Of a stretch of 64,000 bases of DNA, positions 14,361 to 26,770 are shown one piece after another. The first letter of the stretch is position 1; each line of letters opens with the position of its first letter. The notes beneath the pieces are model-generated. The model was not told where the DNA came from. It saw only the letters and a program-made list of their open reading frames with translations, and made no database searches. This DNA is from Cacajao melanocephalus (Eukaryota > Chordata > Mammalia > Primates > Pitheciidae), in NCBI GenBank assembly GCA_963573385.1, contig CAUYLG010017984.1:124001-188000 (forward strand). Direction: 5' to 3'. The position numbers and the translations under genes are program-made.

Positions 14361-14876
14361 AAGAACTAGCAGAGAAAGGCTCACAGATTCTATTCTCTGA
14401 ACAGTTCAATATCTTCACTGTTTAACATCCAAATGCCTTCACTGTAGGTCTGGATTATTGCTGCTTCAATCTGGCCCATACAATCCTAAGACAGAGGATA
14501 TGAACAATTTTTGTGAGGCTGTACAATTCTGTAGAAATAATGCAGACTTTTAGAATTTTGCAGACTTTTGGAGGGTGTGAGAATATAGGTATAGTGAGTA
14601 TATAGGTATATTCTCCTGAACAGAGCCCTATCTCTTGCCACATTTTCAGATGGTTCAAATACTCCCAGATTGTTCGGAACCATTTTCATATTAACTTTTT
14701 TCCATTCTGTTTGTATCTCATGTGTTTGTTTTCCCATGTTCTCTGATTTCTTTATCTACTCTAATTTCATTAACTTTTCTCCCTGGGCTACTTGACTTGA
14801 GAGAGGCTAATTTGGGGACATGAATTTAAAAGTGATATTTTGGTAATAAAGAATATAGACAACATCTCTCTATATA
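14361..14876. other. Unique sequence, no gene seen
   Basis: Two overlapping minus-strand frames (67 and 83 codons, 14455-14737) share the same DNA and encode nothing recognisable. Confidence 0.5.
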
Positions 14877-17800
14877 ATTAGAGTATGTTATAATTTTACT
14901 TAAAATTTTAGATTTGAGAGTACTTGTGCAGGTATGTTACATTATATCATGTATTACTGAGGTTTGGGCTTCTAGTGAACATATCACCTAAATAGTGAAC
15001 ATAGTACCAAATAGGTAGATTTTTTAACCTCTACCCTACTTCCATTCTCCTGCCTTTTAGATCCCCGTGTCTGTTACTTCTGTCTTTATGTTCATGTATA
15101 CCCATTGTTTAGCTCCCACTTAAAAGTGAGACTTTGTAGTGTTTAATTTTCTGTTTGAGTTATTTCTATAGGTTAATGGCCCACAGCACACCATCCATGT
15201 TGCTACCAAGGACATGATTTTGTTCTTTTTAATGACTTCATAGTATTTCTGTGTTCAGATGTCTGGAATGTATATACACATTTTCTTTATCCAGTCAACC
15301 ATTGATGGACATTTAGGTTGCTTACATGATCTTGCTATTGTGAATAGTGCTGCAACAAACATAAGAATACCGGTGTCATTTTGATATAATGATTTATTTT
15401 CTTTTGGGTAGATACCCAATAGTGGGGTTGCTAGGTTGCAGGGTCTAGCCCCACAGGGTCTAGTGGGTGTTTTTTTGTGTTTCTGAGATGATAGATCATA
15501 GAAAAGAAAGACACAAGACAGAGATAAAAGAAGAATTCAGCTGGGCCCTGGGGACCACCGCTACCAAAGGGTGGAGCCCAGGCCCCGAATGCCTGGACGT
15601 GCTGATATTTACTGTATACAAGGCATGAGGGCAGGGCCAGGAGAGTAATTCATCTGACATGATTGGTAGGGGTCAAGCAAATCACCTACTGACAGTACAG
15701 GGGGCCACGTGGGTACAGTACAGAGGGCCCCTCCCTCTCAGGTAGCCACTGCAAGGAAGGCAGGCAAATACGTCAGTATCTTTCTATGCACTTATAGCAG
15801 AGATCAAAGGCTTTTAGGATTCCTCTAGTCTTTCTTCTCACAGCTTCTAAGAATTTACAAGGGAGCATTGGGTGGGAAAGTGGAACATGAAAGTAGACAA
15901 GGATGGTGACCATAGGAGCACAGCACCACGGAGAGGTGTTTAAGTCCCTGGATGTCTGCGGGCCTGCCTGGCTAATGTCAGGCCTTCCTCAAGAGCCGGG
16001 CAGAGCAGAGTTTTCTCTGAACTCTCCCAGTGAAAGGCAAACTCCCCTTCATGGCCTGCTAAGTAACAGGCGTCTTCCCAAGTGCTGGCATTGCTGCCAC
16101 GCCTGCCTGCTAAGTAACGGGCGCCTTCTCAGGCACTGGCACTACTGCAAGGCATTTACTCTTGCCTCCTGATCATTTCTCACAATGTTCCTTCCGTTCC
16201 TAATTATATTTCACCCAATTGTGTCTACACTATAAGATTAACATGTTCCTACACGGTAATACTAAAGATTAATAGAGGATAATGTTGTAATAAGATTGAT
16301 TATAAAATTGATTATGTGACTGAATCTATTATCTATTTGGTGTCATTTCTATAATCAGTAAATATATCATTGCTATAACTAAGTAATCAGTTATTATACT
16401 GGGACAGATTGTGCCTTCAGTCTCTTGCCGTGGCATCTGGGCCACTTTCTTCCCACCCTAGGTTGTACAGTAGTTTTATCTTTATTTCTTTTAGAATTCT
16501 CCATATTGTCTTCCATAGGGGTTGAACTAATTTCCATTCCCATCAACAGAGTATAAGTGCTCCCTTTTCTCACATTCTTGCTGACATCTGTTATTTTTTT
16601 TTTTTTTACTTTTAAATAATAGCTATTCTGTCTGGCATAAGATGGTATCTTGTGGTTTTATTTTGCATCTCTCAGATAATTATTGTTGAGCATTTTTTAT
16701 ATGTTTGCTGCCATTTTTACGTCCTTTCAAGAAGTGTCTGTTCATGTCCTTAGCCCACTTTTTAATGGAGTTGTTTCCCTTCATGTTGACTCATGTAGAC
16801 TATTTGTAGATTTTGGGTATTCGTTCTTTGTTGGATGCGTAGTTTACAAAAATTTTCTCCCATTCTGCACGTTGCCCATTTACTCTGTTGATTGTTTATC
16901 TTGCTGAACAGATGCTCTTTTGTTTAATTAAGTCCCATTTGTCTATTTTTACTGTTGTCGCATTTACTTTTGAGGTTTTAGCCATAAATTCTTTACCTGG
17001 ACCAATGTCCAGAAGAGTTTTCCTAAGTTTTACTCTAGGATTTTTAATGGTTCAGGTCTTGAAGTCCTTAATTGATCTTGAGTTAATTTTGTATATTGTG
17101 AGAAATAGGGGTCATTTCATTTTTCTGCATATAGCTAGCCAGGATTTTATAGCACCATTTGTTGAATAAGATGTCCTTTCCTCAATGTTCATTTTTGTCA
17201 GCTTTGTCATAGACCAGATGGTTGTAGGTATGTGGCTATATTTCTGGGTTCTGTCTTCTGTTCTGTTAATAGATATGTCTATTTTTATACTGGTTCCATG
17301 CTGTTTTGGTTACTATAGCCTTGAATTATAGTTTGAAGTCAGGTAATGTGATGCCTCTGTCTTTACTGTTTTTGCTTAAGTTTGGTTTGGCTACTTTAGC
17401 TCTTTTTTGGTTCCATATGAATTTTAGAATTGCTTTTGCTGTATCTGTGAAAAATGACATTCATTATTTGATAGGGATCGTGTTGAATCTCTAAATTGCT
17501 TTAGAAAGTAGGTTAACTTTAATGATATTGATTATTCCTATCCATGAGCATGGGATCTTTTCTATATGTTTGTGTCATCTGTGATTTCTTCCATCAGTGT
17601 TTTATAGTTCTTGTTGTAGAGATCTTTCACTGTTTTGTTTAAAAGTATTCTTAGGTATTTTTTGTGGCCATTTTAAATGAGATTGAGTTCTTGGTTTGGT
17701 TCTCAGCTTGAAAATGGTGGGTGTGTAGAAATGAAACTGATTTTTGTGTATTAATTTTGTATCCTGAAAATTTACTGAAATCATTAATCACATCTAGGAG

Positions 17801-18050
17801 ACTTTTAGAAGAATCTTTAGAGTTTTTTGGATATAAGATCATTTTGGCAGAAAACAGAGATAATTTGACTATCTCTCTTCCAATTTGGATGCCTTTTATT
17901 TCTTTCTCTAGCCAGATTTCTCTGGCAAGTACTTCCACAACTATGTTGACTAAGGATGGTAAGAGTGGACATTCTTGTCTTGTTTCAGTTCTTAGAGAGA
18001 ATGCTTTCAGATGTTCCCCATGTAGTAAGATTTATGGGTTCTTTGGTTGT
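14877..18050 (-). mobile_element. L1 LINE 3' half (minus), split by an ERVK-type LTR
   Basis: L1 in minus orientation: 3' UTR from 14877, then ORF2 C-terminal sequence running leftward to about 18050. Marker stretches include 'attgatggacatttaggttg', 'ttgctattgtgaatagtgct', 'gggtagatacccaatagtgg', 'ttgtcagctttgtcatagac' and 'gtgttttatagttcttgttg'. The LTR at 15437-16457 interrupts it, and the L1 sequence joins cleanly across the 6 bp duplication. The ORF2 frame is broken by stops. About 2.15 kb of L1 remains without the LTR. An L1MA/L1PB-like age is inferred from the divergent 3' UTR. Confidence 0.92.
15437..16457 (-). mobile_element. Solitary ERVK-type LTR (minus) with 6 bp target duplication
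   Basis: A 1021 bp insertion inside an L1, flanked by the exact 6 bp direct repeat CTAGGT (15431-15436 and 16458-16463). Six-base duplications are typical of ERVK (HML) proviruses. In the window orientation the LTR starts TGCAGGG; its other end is ...CCCACC, a likely decayed CA. Read as its complement it is GC-richer in the middle and ends with 'ctctgtcttgtgtctttctt' and a 'ggggctagaccctgca' terminus, as in HML LTRs. It has no internal gag, pol or env sequence, so it is a solo LTR. The exact LTR subfamily (for example LTR13 or LTR22 class) is not decided. Confidence 0.85.
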
Positions 18051-18305
18051 GGATAGGTTTTGCATGGTGGCTTTCAAATACTGCTTTGCTGTGGTAATAT
18101 ACTGGATATATGAGCCAACACACTATCTCCTGTGGGGCCATTTCATGGGGCTTTGAGTTTTTCAAGGGTTGATCTCTGCAGACGTACTGTTTTCCTTTTC
18201 TACACTCCAGTTTCTTAATGTGGGCTCTCTGGCAGGTCCTGGCTCAGTTTTCCATTTAAAGCATGACCATTCACCTGCAACTTTTATTGATCTTCTTTTG
18301 TGTAT
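18051..18305. other. Unassigned segment between L1 and Alu
   Basis: Sequence such as 'gggccatttcatggggcttt' does not match L1 as I know it. It may be an old repeat or unique DNA. No open frame of note. Confidence 0.4.
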
Positions 18306-18606
18306 GTTTTTGTTTATTTTTATTTATAGACAAGGTCTTGCTCTGTTCCCCAGCCCAGAGTGTGGTGGTGCAATCTTGTATCACTGCAACTTCTCCCTCC
18401 CAAGCTCAAGCAGTCCTTCCACTTCAGCCTCCCAAGTAGCTGTGATGGCAGGTGTGCACCACCACACTCAGCTAATTTTTGCACATTTGTACAGATGGGG
18501 CTTCTCCCTGTTGCCCAGGCAGGTCTAGAATTCCTGGTGTGAAGCAATCCACCCACCTTGACCTCCCAAATTGCTGGGATTACAGGTATGAGCGACCATA
18601 CCAGGT
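18306..18606 (-). mobile_element. AluJ-like SINE (minus)
   Basis: A diverged Alu read as its complement, from 'tatagacaaggtcttgctct' to 'gagcgaccataccaggtc', with both monomers and the A-rich linker ('gctaatttttgcacatttg') recognisable. The divergence suggests AluJ. The three open frames across it are Alu artefacts. Confidence 0.93.
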
Positions 18607-21363
18607 CATCTTTGTCTTTCTGAGATAGGGCGCATCCACTGCCCCAAGTTAACCATCTTGGGGATGGAGGAAAACGTTATGATTTTGTTTTTTTGAAGAT
18701 TTTATAATTCTGTCTCCTGATACAGTAGTTTTTAACTTTTCAAACACTTCATGCACTTCATACATTTTGAAGTAAAGGCATGCACACTCATTATGCAAAT
18801 TTAGCCTAAAAAATATCTGAAATCAATCTGTCAAAACCATTTACAAATTTTTTTTATTAAAACCATAAAATGTTAGTAAAATATATTTAAAAACATTTTA
18901 TACTAAAAAATATAGTGGCACTATATTAGATTTATACTTGACAGATACAGAAACATTTTTATTTTCTTTATAATAATATATGTAAGTGAAATAATCTTTC
19001 CATTGTACGCTTAAATTGTTTATTCATTTATTAAAGTCTCATGTTATTACATGGTACTTTACCACTAGTATACCTAAATTATATCTAGATTGTAATTTAA
19101 AGGAACTTCTACGTTCTGCAAATATTATATGGATTTTGTATTTTCTAATCTATATTTTCTTAAGATTTTAAATAAAATCTGACTAAAACAGTAACTGCTT
19201 TCAAAGTATAATCATCTTACCAAGTTTTATAGATTAAAGATTACATGGAAATATAATGTAAAACAGTGCTTTTTCTACTTCAAAATTATTTAAAATAATT
19301 TTTAGACACAAAAATTTTAGACTGGAAACACCACCAATGATAGTAGTAGGTGTATAATTTATAGTGCTAGTGGACTGCCTTATGGCCCTCAGGGAAAAAA
19401 TGCCCAATGTTAAGGTTATGAGAGGGGAACATAGGTAATTTGTCCCAGTAAAAGTTATCTTCCCCCTGTATATGGGTGGAAGCAATTAAAATATATATAT
19501 ACTTGGAAAACAACTGAATGTTTGTAAAAAACCTAATGGTTGCATATCACAGTTAAATATATATAACATGTTTTACAAAAACATTAGTTATTGCTTATTA
19601 AAGTTTAGAGGTGATAGAGGCTAATAGCAACCTGAGAGAGACATTTAGGCATATAAGTAATACATTTTTAACTCTGTATTCTTTCTGCCACTTTGTTTGG
19701 TTTGGGTTTTTAAATGAAAATGTGTAAGAACAGGGAAGCCATGAATAAAAAAGAAGAAAAATAAGACTGGCATTCTTTCCCTCTGTCATTTACCAATTGG
19801 AGGAATTGAATGGTTTTGTATTTAATCTTTATCTACAGCAATCTGTATGGTTTATCTGATCTATATTTTTTTATTCCTAATCAATACCTGGAAGCATTCA
19901 GACATTAACAGACATTAACAACAAATCTCTTTGGGGGTTTGTGTTTGTAGTTTTCAATAATCAGATCAGTGTACCCTAACTCTTTTAGTTGATTGTTTCA
20001 TTGAACTAAAGAGATGATTAAAACTGAGTTATGTTCTCAACAATGTGGCTAAACATGACCCACTTGTTGTAATTAAATTTCCATTATAGTCTATGTGCCA
20101 GATTTGGAAGTAAATGTATTCTACCTGTAACGGTTTATTGGAAAATGTGTTATATTTCAGACTTGGATTAGTATTTTCTTTAATGTTCGGTTGCTGGCAA
20201 TTTGACTTTGGCAACATTTATCAATAAATATAGCAAAAAGTAATATTAATGGGTTAAATATTAATCGTTCAATGTTGGCCTTCCTTTTAGTCAGTTAAAG
20301 AGCAATTTTTGAACAACCTTCAGTTTAATCTGTGCCTTGCTCATTGTATTCACGTGGTCTCTCTTTCCCTGCTCTAGTAGCATCCCATTTGTGTTTGTTT
20401 ATTCTGTTTGAAGTTTATGAAAAACTATTTCACAGTAGCTTATTGTTTATAATATTTAGTATATTGAAGTCAAAAAGAAATTTTTTCTACAACGTATTCC
20501 ATGCTTTTACTCCTTTGTATTGAACCATCTAGAAACTCCAGGATTATTTTCTTTGCTTCTTTGAGAAAGTTCCAAATTCCTAATTCGGTTACTTGGATCT
20601 TCACTGATGCTTAAGGAATCGCCAGCTAATTAACACAACTGAGTAATAATATAAACCTTGTAGGCCCTTTTGGGAAGCACGGAAAAAGTAAACTCCAATT
20701 TTTAGAGTAGTTATACTGAGATAAGATTACAGATCCCTTATTTAACCTGTTCTGGAATCATTGTTAATGTTCTGAACTGTTTATATTGTTGTAATGTTAT
20801 ATCTTAAATAAATATATAATATTGTACATAAAAGTAAACATGAAACTATAGAAGCTTATAATTATTACTATATGTATGTACAATTTTCATTCTCTGTGTA
20901 TCTGTATCATGTGCATTAATAGTTTTAAAAATGGGATATTTCTTATATGAATTACAGCAAGGTGACTAATTACTTGATTTTCCATCTACCTCTTTCAATG
21001 TCATCCAATACATGTGTTAAACAGAAAAAGAGGGTTACTTAGAATATCAACTGCAGATAAACCATTTATGCTACCAATAGATATTACCACATTTATGGAA
21101 GTAAAAATTTGGGAAAAAACAAAACATTTTTAATGTTAAATTCCTTTATATTTCAACATTGTCCATTAAAATTATTACCAGAAAATAGAGATAGAGAAAA
21201 ATGCAATACTTGTGTTGATTTTTTTTTTTTTTGGAAATAGAATAAATCTGTGCCCTTTGGCATTCTTCTTCAGGTTCCTCACTTGGGCCGTGATTGTACA
21301 GATTAATTTAAACAATGAAATGCTGGTATTATGTAAATTTAAAAAACAATAATCAGCAAGCAT
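18607..21363. other. AT-rich unique sequence
   Basis: Nothing supportable as a gene. Several short frames (60-83 codons) on both strands have no recognisable content. At 19899-19919 the unit 'cagacattaa' occurs twice in tandem. No repeat family was identified in this stretch. Confidence 0.5.
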
Positions 21364-21389
21364 TATATATATGTGTGTGTGTCTGTGTA

Positions 21390-21432
<43 letters not shown>
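21364..21432. repeat. Compound (TA)n(TG)n(TA)n microsatellite
   Basis: Alternating TA and TG dinucleotides over about 69 bases, with one TC interruption. The minus-strand Tyr/Ile-rich frame at 21175-21450 is a composition artefact. Confidence 0.95.
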
Positions 21433-21459
21433 GACATGATTTACATCCAATTCACATGT

Positions 21460-21525
21460 TTTTTGCCAACATCTAGCATTGAGACTAACACATAGTAGGT
21501 GCTAAATAAATGTTTGTAGGATGTT
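21460..21525 (+). mobile_element. MIR/L2 3'-end fragment
   Basis: The stretch 'cacatagtaggtgctaaata' followed by 'aatgtttgtaggatg' matches the shared tail of MIR and L2 elements in plus orientation. It is too short to decide between the two. Confidence 0.6.
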
Positions 21526-23777
21526 GTTAACTTTTACAATACATGTAATGTAAAATAGCTATATAGATACACACAGTTAAGAATAAACTATATCATTTAT
21601 AGTTACAGTTGTGTAAAGTATATTGGACTTGGTTTTGGCATGTGAGAAATTTCTTTTGGCTATTCAAAATCTTTTGCAATTATAAAATGCTTGTCTTGAA
21701 AATTCTTACTTAACTAATGGGAACATTTGAATTTCTGATTAGCAGTGAGGAATTCAGTGCAATTATATTAGAGTTTAGTTGTGATGTTTTCTTCAAACCA
21801 TAACTTTTTAAATCACTGTAGTGCCCTGGGAATAATCAGAACCATGGCCATTTTATAACAAAATGCTGCAACGATATGCTAGCACCAACTCACACTGGAT
21901 CACAAGAATGGGTGGCTAGTATCTCTTCCCAATTCCATGTCCATAGATTTCACATAAGTGGCCTCAAAATAGCCACACTGGGAGTATTTCCTCAAGAAAC
22001 TGGGCAAATGCTACAAATCAGGGCTTTTTTGTTCCCTAGAAAGCCAGCTGTTAAGGCTTTGTTAGCTCATCACTGGAAATACCTAACAATTCAAAGATAC
22101 TCAATTTGTTTATGCTTTTAAAAATGAATGCTTTCATTTTCCTATTTTACATAGTAAACATTTTCTTACACATTCGTTCTTTTCTGTAAGAATCTGTTGT
22201 GAAAGTCTTTCAGAAAATATAGATGAGGAAAACACAAAAAGTGAAAATAACTGAAATTTTAAAGAAAAAAGAATGACATGGAATTATGACAGATATACAG
22301 AAATGAAGTATTGGAAGGATATTATTAGAAGTGGATCTCATGTAGAGTAATATACTAACAAATGGATCAGTAATGGATTATGACTAATATGCCACTCATG
22401 AAATTATTCTTCTAAGTTTCTTTTAAAAATGCTTTAGGTTCTTATATCTCCTTAAGAGCTTCACTAAAAAAAAAAAAACTGCTTAAAGTAAATATTTGAA
22501 ACCTCCTTTTCCCTTAAATCCAAAAAAGCAACTTACCTTTTAGTTTATATTAGTTGTATCTTTTAAGATATATACATATTTTTGTAAGCTATTGAAGAAA
22601 AAAATAAACATATACACCTCATATTCCTGTCCTTGATTGAAATATTAAATGGAATTGTTTTTTCCATGTTGGTAATTAGCAATAGTAATCTTTAGTAGTA
22701 AGAATCCCCTTAGACTGTAATTTAATAAGGCAACCTTGCATCTACTGAATATTTCTTTGAATGGTTATTGTATGAATATTTCCCCAGACCCACAGATGTG
22801 CTTTCAACAATAACATGGGGATAATGATGGGGTAAAAAATATTTTATTTTATAAGATATCATAAAATTATGTTGCCCTTTTGACTTCAGAAATTATTTGG
22901 AAGTCTAACTAATTCTGTTTTACTTTTAATGTTTACTTATTAATATAAATGTGGTAGCCTCTGAATATGCAACCCCATGGAATGATTACAAAATGAGGTC
23001 GAACATGTAACTGCATGATATAGATGGCTTGCAAAGATGTTTAAATATTCACACTAACAAACATGTCCTGCAAAATATTATTTCTTTGTAGGCAATACAT
23101 TGTTGGGGGAGAATGTTAAAAGTCTTGTTTTAACAGCAATATTAATTTCCACTTCATTTGGATAATTAATATGTATCAATGGTCACATCTTATGGATATT
23201 AAATTTCCTGTGTGTATGTAAAGCAATAAAGTTAAAAGAGGCTTCAGTAAAATTTCTCACAAAATTTAAGTTTACAGCAAAATCATATAAAGTCCAGATT
23301 CAAAAGAGGGAGTTTTAAGATTAAACCTGTATTTTAATTTTGAAAGAATGTCCTTGTTTTGGGAATTATCTCAAAAGCTTAAGCAAATAAAATTTTGGAA
23401 TTCTTGAATTTGAAATAGCATAATCTTTAATAAATTACATTTCCCATTGTAAACATTAAGCAAATTATTATTTTACCTTTTCTTTTGGGGATATGTGAAC
23501 TTCACATTATAATTAAGCATATATCTGATAATTGACTTTAGCTTTTAGTTAATTTACACAAAGAATCTTTAAGTCTGTGAATCTTTAGCAAATCAAGGGC
23601 CAAAAAAGGGACAGAGAATTTATAAGGAGAAAAGCAATTTAAGAGTGATAATTGTATAAAGATTAGTAAGTTAGCTATGGGAAGTTTTTCTCTCTTTCTC
23701 ATAAGTTAAGACAACTTCTGTGATTTTTTTCTTTCTTTTTTATTTTACCCCAAATCTTACCATATTCATTGTTGATG
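21526..23777. other. Mostly unique AT-rich sequence
   Basis: No gene. The part 21860-22110, covered by an 81-codon frame, is less AT-rich and contains 'aagccagctgttaaggctt'. It may be an old MER-class repeat, but I cannot identify it. The rest is unremarkable. Confidence 0.45.
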
Positions 23778-23948
23778 TTTACTTAAATATACCCATATAT
23801 TCACCAGTATTTTTCCCCATCATTCATTCTTGAATTTTACATATTCAATCTGAAAAGATTTATTTTGATTTAAATTTATTTTAGTGAAAAATTGTTGGTA
23901 GTAAACTCTACTACTTTGTTCTCATTTTTAAAAGGTATTTTTACTGGG
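23778..23948 (+). repeat. Local duplication, copy A (171 bp)
   Basis: This 171 bp segment recurs at 25321-25802 once the Alu and one target-duplication copy in the second copy are removed. The two align without gaps over all 171 positions with 18 substitutions (about 89.5% identity), counted by hand. Copy A runs straight on into the L1M-like sequence that follows, so it is probably the source copy. Confidence 0.9.
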
Positions 23949-24640
23949 TATAGAATTCCAGGTTGAGAATTGTCATCAATTAATGCACTGAAAATATTAT
24001 TCTATTATCAATTGGTTTCCTTTTTTTCTGACAAAATGATAGTTGTTGATTTAAATGACACATTTTAAGTTGATCTTTCCTTTCTATTTTGTTACAAATT
24101 ATATGTAAACTTCACATTATATTTGTCATATCTCTCTGTTTTTGGCATTTAGGTTTTTTATTAGAAAGTTCTAGGTATAGATTGTTGTATGTTTGTTTCT
24201 CCTGCTAGAAACTTTTTGGGCTTTTTTGGGTTTGAGGTATTATGTCTTCCAATCATTCTAGAAATATTTCTTATACTGTATGTTTGATAATTCTATTCTT
24301 TTTGCTATCTCTTTCTAGAAATTGAAAGAGATGTAACTTTTAATTTTGTCATTCATATTATTTTATCTTAAACTATTCATCTCCTCTTCTGTCTGTAATG
24401 AATTTTATCTCACCCATCTACTAATTTATTCAGTTGTATCTACAGTGCAAATTCAACCCATTCTTCCACATTTCTAAAATTAATTTTTATATTTTTTATT
24501 TCTAAAATACCTGGTTGTTTTTCATGTGTACTTCATTAATTTAATACTTCCTAGCTTCCTTGCTCATATTTTAAGGAAACATAATATTTTGTTTGGTCTG
24601 TTAATTTTAATGTAAAAAGTCTTTGTGAGTTTGATTTTTC
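23920..24640 (-). mobile_element. Old L1M-type fragment (minus), probable
   Basis: The order of 'ctgggtatagaattccagg', 'ctgtttttggcatttaggt', 'tgaggtattatgtcttccaa', 'cagttgtatctacagtgcaa' and 'aaaatacctggttgttttt' resembles the antisense of an old L1M region that also appears at 46540-46964. It is strongly diverged and the limits are uncertain. Confidence 0.5.
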
Positions 24641-25273
24641 TTCTACTTCTGCCTTCTCTCACTCATGCCACCTTACTGCCTTATTTATTTTGTAATTTTT
24701 CACTGCAGGGACATGTTTCTAGGAAACATTTTATTGGGTAAATCATTTGAGGCCTCGTTGAAATTGCATTTTCTGCAGTGAAAATTCGCCATTGATTTAA
24801 TTCTTCTCATGATACTTTTGTGCTCAACTGGTAACATAAAAACGGAAAGAAAATGCAAAATTGCATGAATTCTATCTTACGATTATTAAAATTTTGTGAA
24901 GCTTAATTTTTTGTTTTAATTTTGAATTATTTAATCTTTCTATTTAATGCTAAACTCAAGACAGATGAAGTTTTTTTCTTGTAGCCTTTGTTTTTCTTTA
25001 AACCTTATACTGAGTTTCTGTGCCTTAGGTTCTCATATTTATATGGCATCTTCTAGTGTTCTCCATATAGGGGGTAAAAATTGGGCTTTTCCTCCTGTGT
25101 ACTGCACCTTATAAAAACAGATGCTCGAGGATATCAAGATTCCATATAGAAAGGGTAAAGGTGACTTGGGCATTTACTAAACTTCTGCAATTTCTCCTTT
25201 TTTGTTCTTTGACCTCTGTGGACTTTTTTGTTTTGCTAGGTCAGTGATGTATTTTAAAAGATACATATATTTG

Positions 25274-25275
<2 letters not shown>
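24641..25275. other. AT-rich sequence, no gene seen
   Basis: No recognisable gene. The left part may continue the old L1M fragment. Confidence 0.4.
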
Positions 25276-25313
<38 letters not shown>

Positions 25314-25320
25314 TGTGTGT
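25276..25320. repeat. (TG)n microsatellite
   Basis: About 18 uninterrupted TG units followed by one TC and a few more TG units. It directly abuts the start of duplication copy B at 25321. Likely length-polymorphic. Confidence 0.97.
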
Positions 25321-25933
<613 letters not shown>

Positions 25934-26055
25934 TAAGTCTCAGGCATGCTATATTTACTGAATCACAGTATTCAAATATAGGATAAGAATTTACATATGT
26001 CTTTCTCATAACAAACTCCAAAAATAATTCTGGTATATACTCTTGATTAAGAAAA

Positions 26056-26770
26056 ATAGCTATGGGAAATGCAAATCAAAATCTCAGTGAGATACCACCT
26101 TACTCCTGCAAGAATGGCCTTAAAGAAAAAGTAAAAAAATAATAGGTGTTGTTAAGGATGTGGTGAAAAGGGAACACTTTTACACTACTGGTGGAAATGT
26201 TACTAGTACAACCACAGTGGAAAACAGCGTGGAGATTCTCTAAAGAACTAAAAGTAGGACTGCCATTTGATCCAGCAATCCCACTACTGGGTATCTACCC
26301 AGAGGAAAAGAAGTAATTATACGAGAAAGATACTTGCACATGTAGGTTTGTAGCAGCACAATCGGCAATTGCAAAAGTGTGTGCCCAAATGCCCATCAAT
26401 CAAAGAGTGGATAAAGAAACTAGTATATATATATAATATATATATATATATAATATATATATAATATATATATATATATTATATTGTTCTGAGAGTAGTA
26501 ACTCTGGAATGGAAAGCCAAATATTGTTCATTCTTACTTATAAGTGGGAGCTAAGATATGTGGACACAGAGGCATAAGAATGATATAATGGACTTTGGGG
26601 ACTTGGGAGGAAGGGTGGATCAGGGGTGAGGGATAAAAGACCACATATTGGATACAGTGTACACTGCTGAGGTGACAGGTGCACCAATATCTCAGAAATC
26701 ACAACTATAGAGCTTATCCATGTAATCAGATACTACTTATACCCCCCAAACTATTGAAATTTAAAAAAGA
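26056..26770 (+). mobile_element. L1 3' end (plus) with internal TA expansion
   Basis: The L1 ORF2 end and 3' UTR are recognised by 'gggaaatgcaaatcaaaatc', 'gatccagcaatcccactact', 'tgcccatcaatcaaagagtg', 'ttcttacttataagtgggag' and 'gatacagtgtacactgctga'. A TA microsatellite at 26424-26485 replaces the part of L1 that usually reads 'tggtatatatacaccatgg'. The element is 5'-truncated and non-coding. Probably primate-era (L1PB/L1MA-like). Confidence 0.93.
26424..26485. repeat. (TA)n microsatellite within L1
   Basis: An imperfect (TA)n/(TAA) array of about 62 bases, apparently grown from the TATATATA motif native to this point of L1. Confidence 0.95.

Noticed and set aside
15437..16457. Full endogenous provirus at this locus
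   Set aside because: Only one LTR is present. There is no internal retroviral sequence before or after it, and the target duplication closes around the single LTR.
26424..26485. CRISPR-like or origin-like AT-rich array
   Set aside because: It is a TA dinucleotide repeat without spacers, inside an L1, in a mammalian genome.
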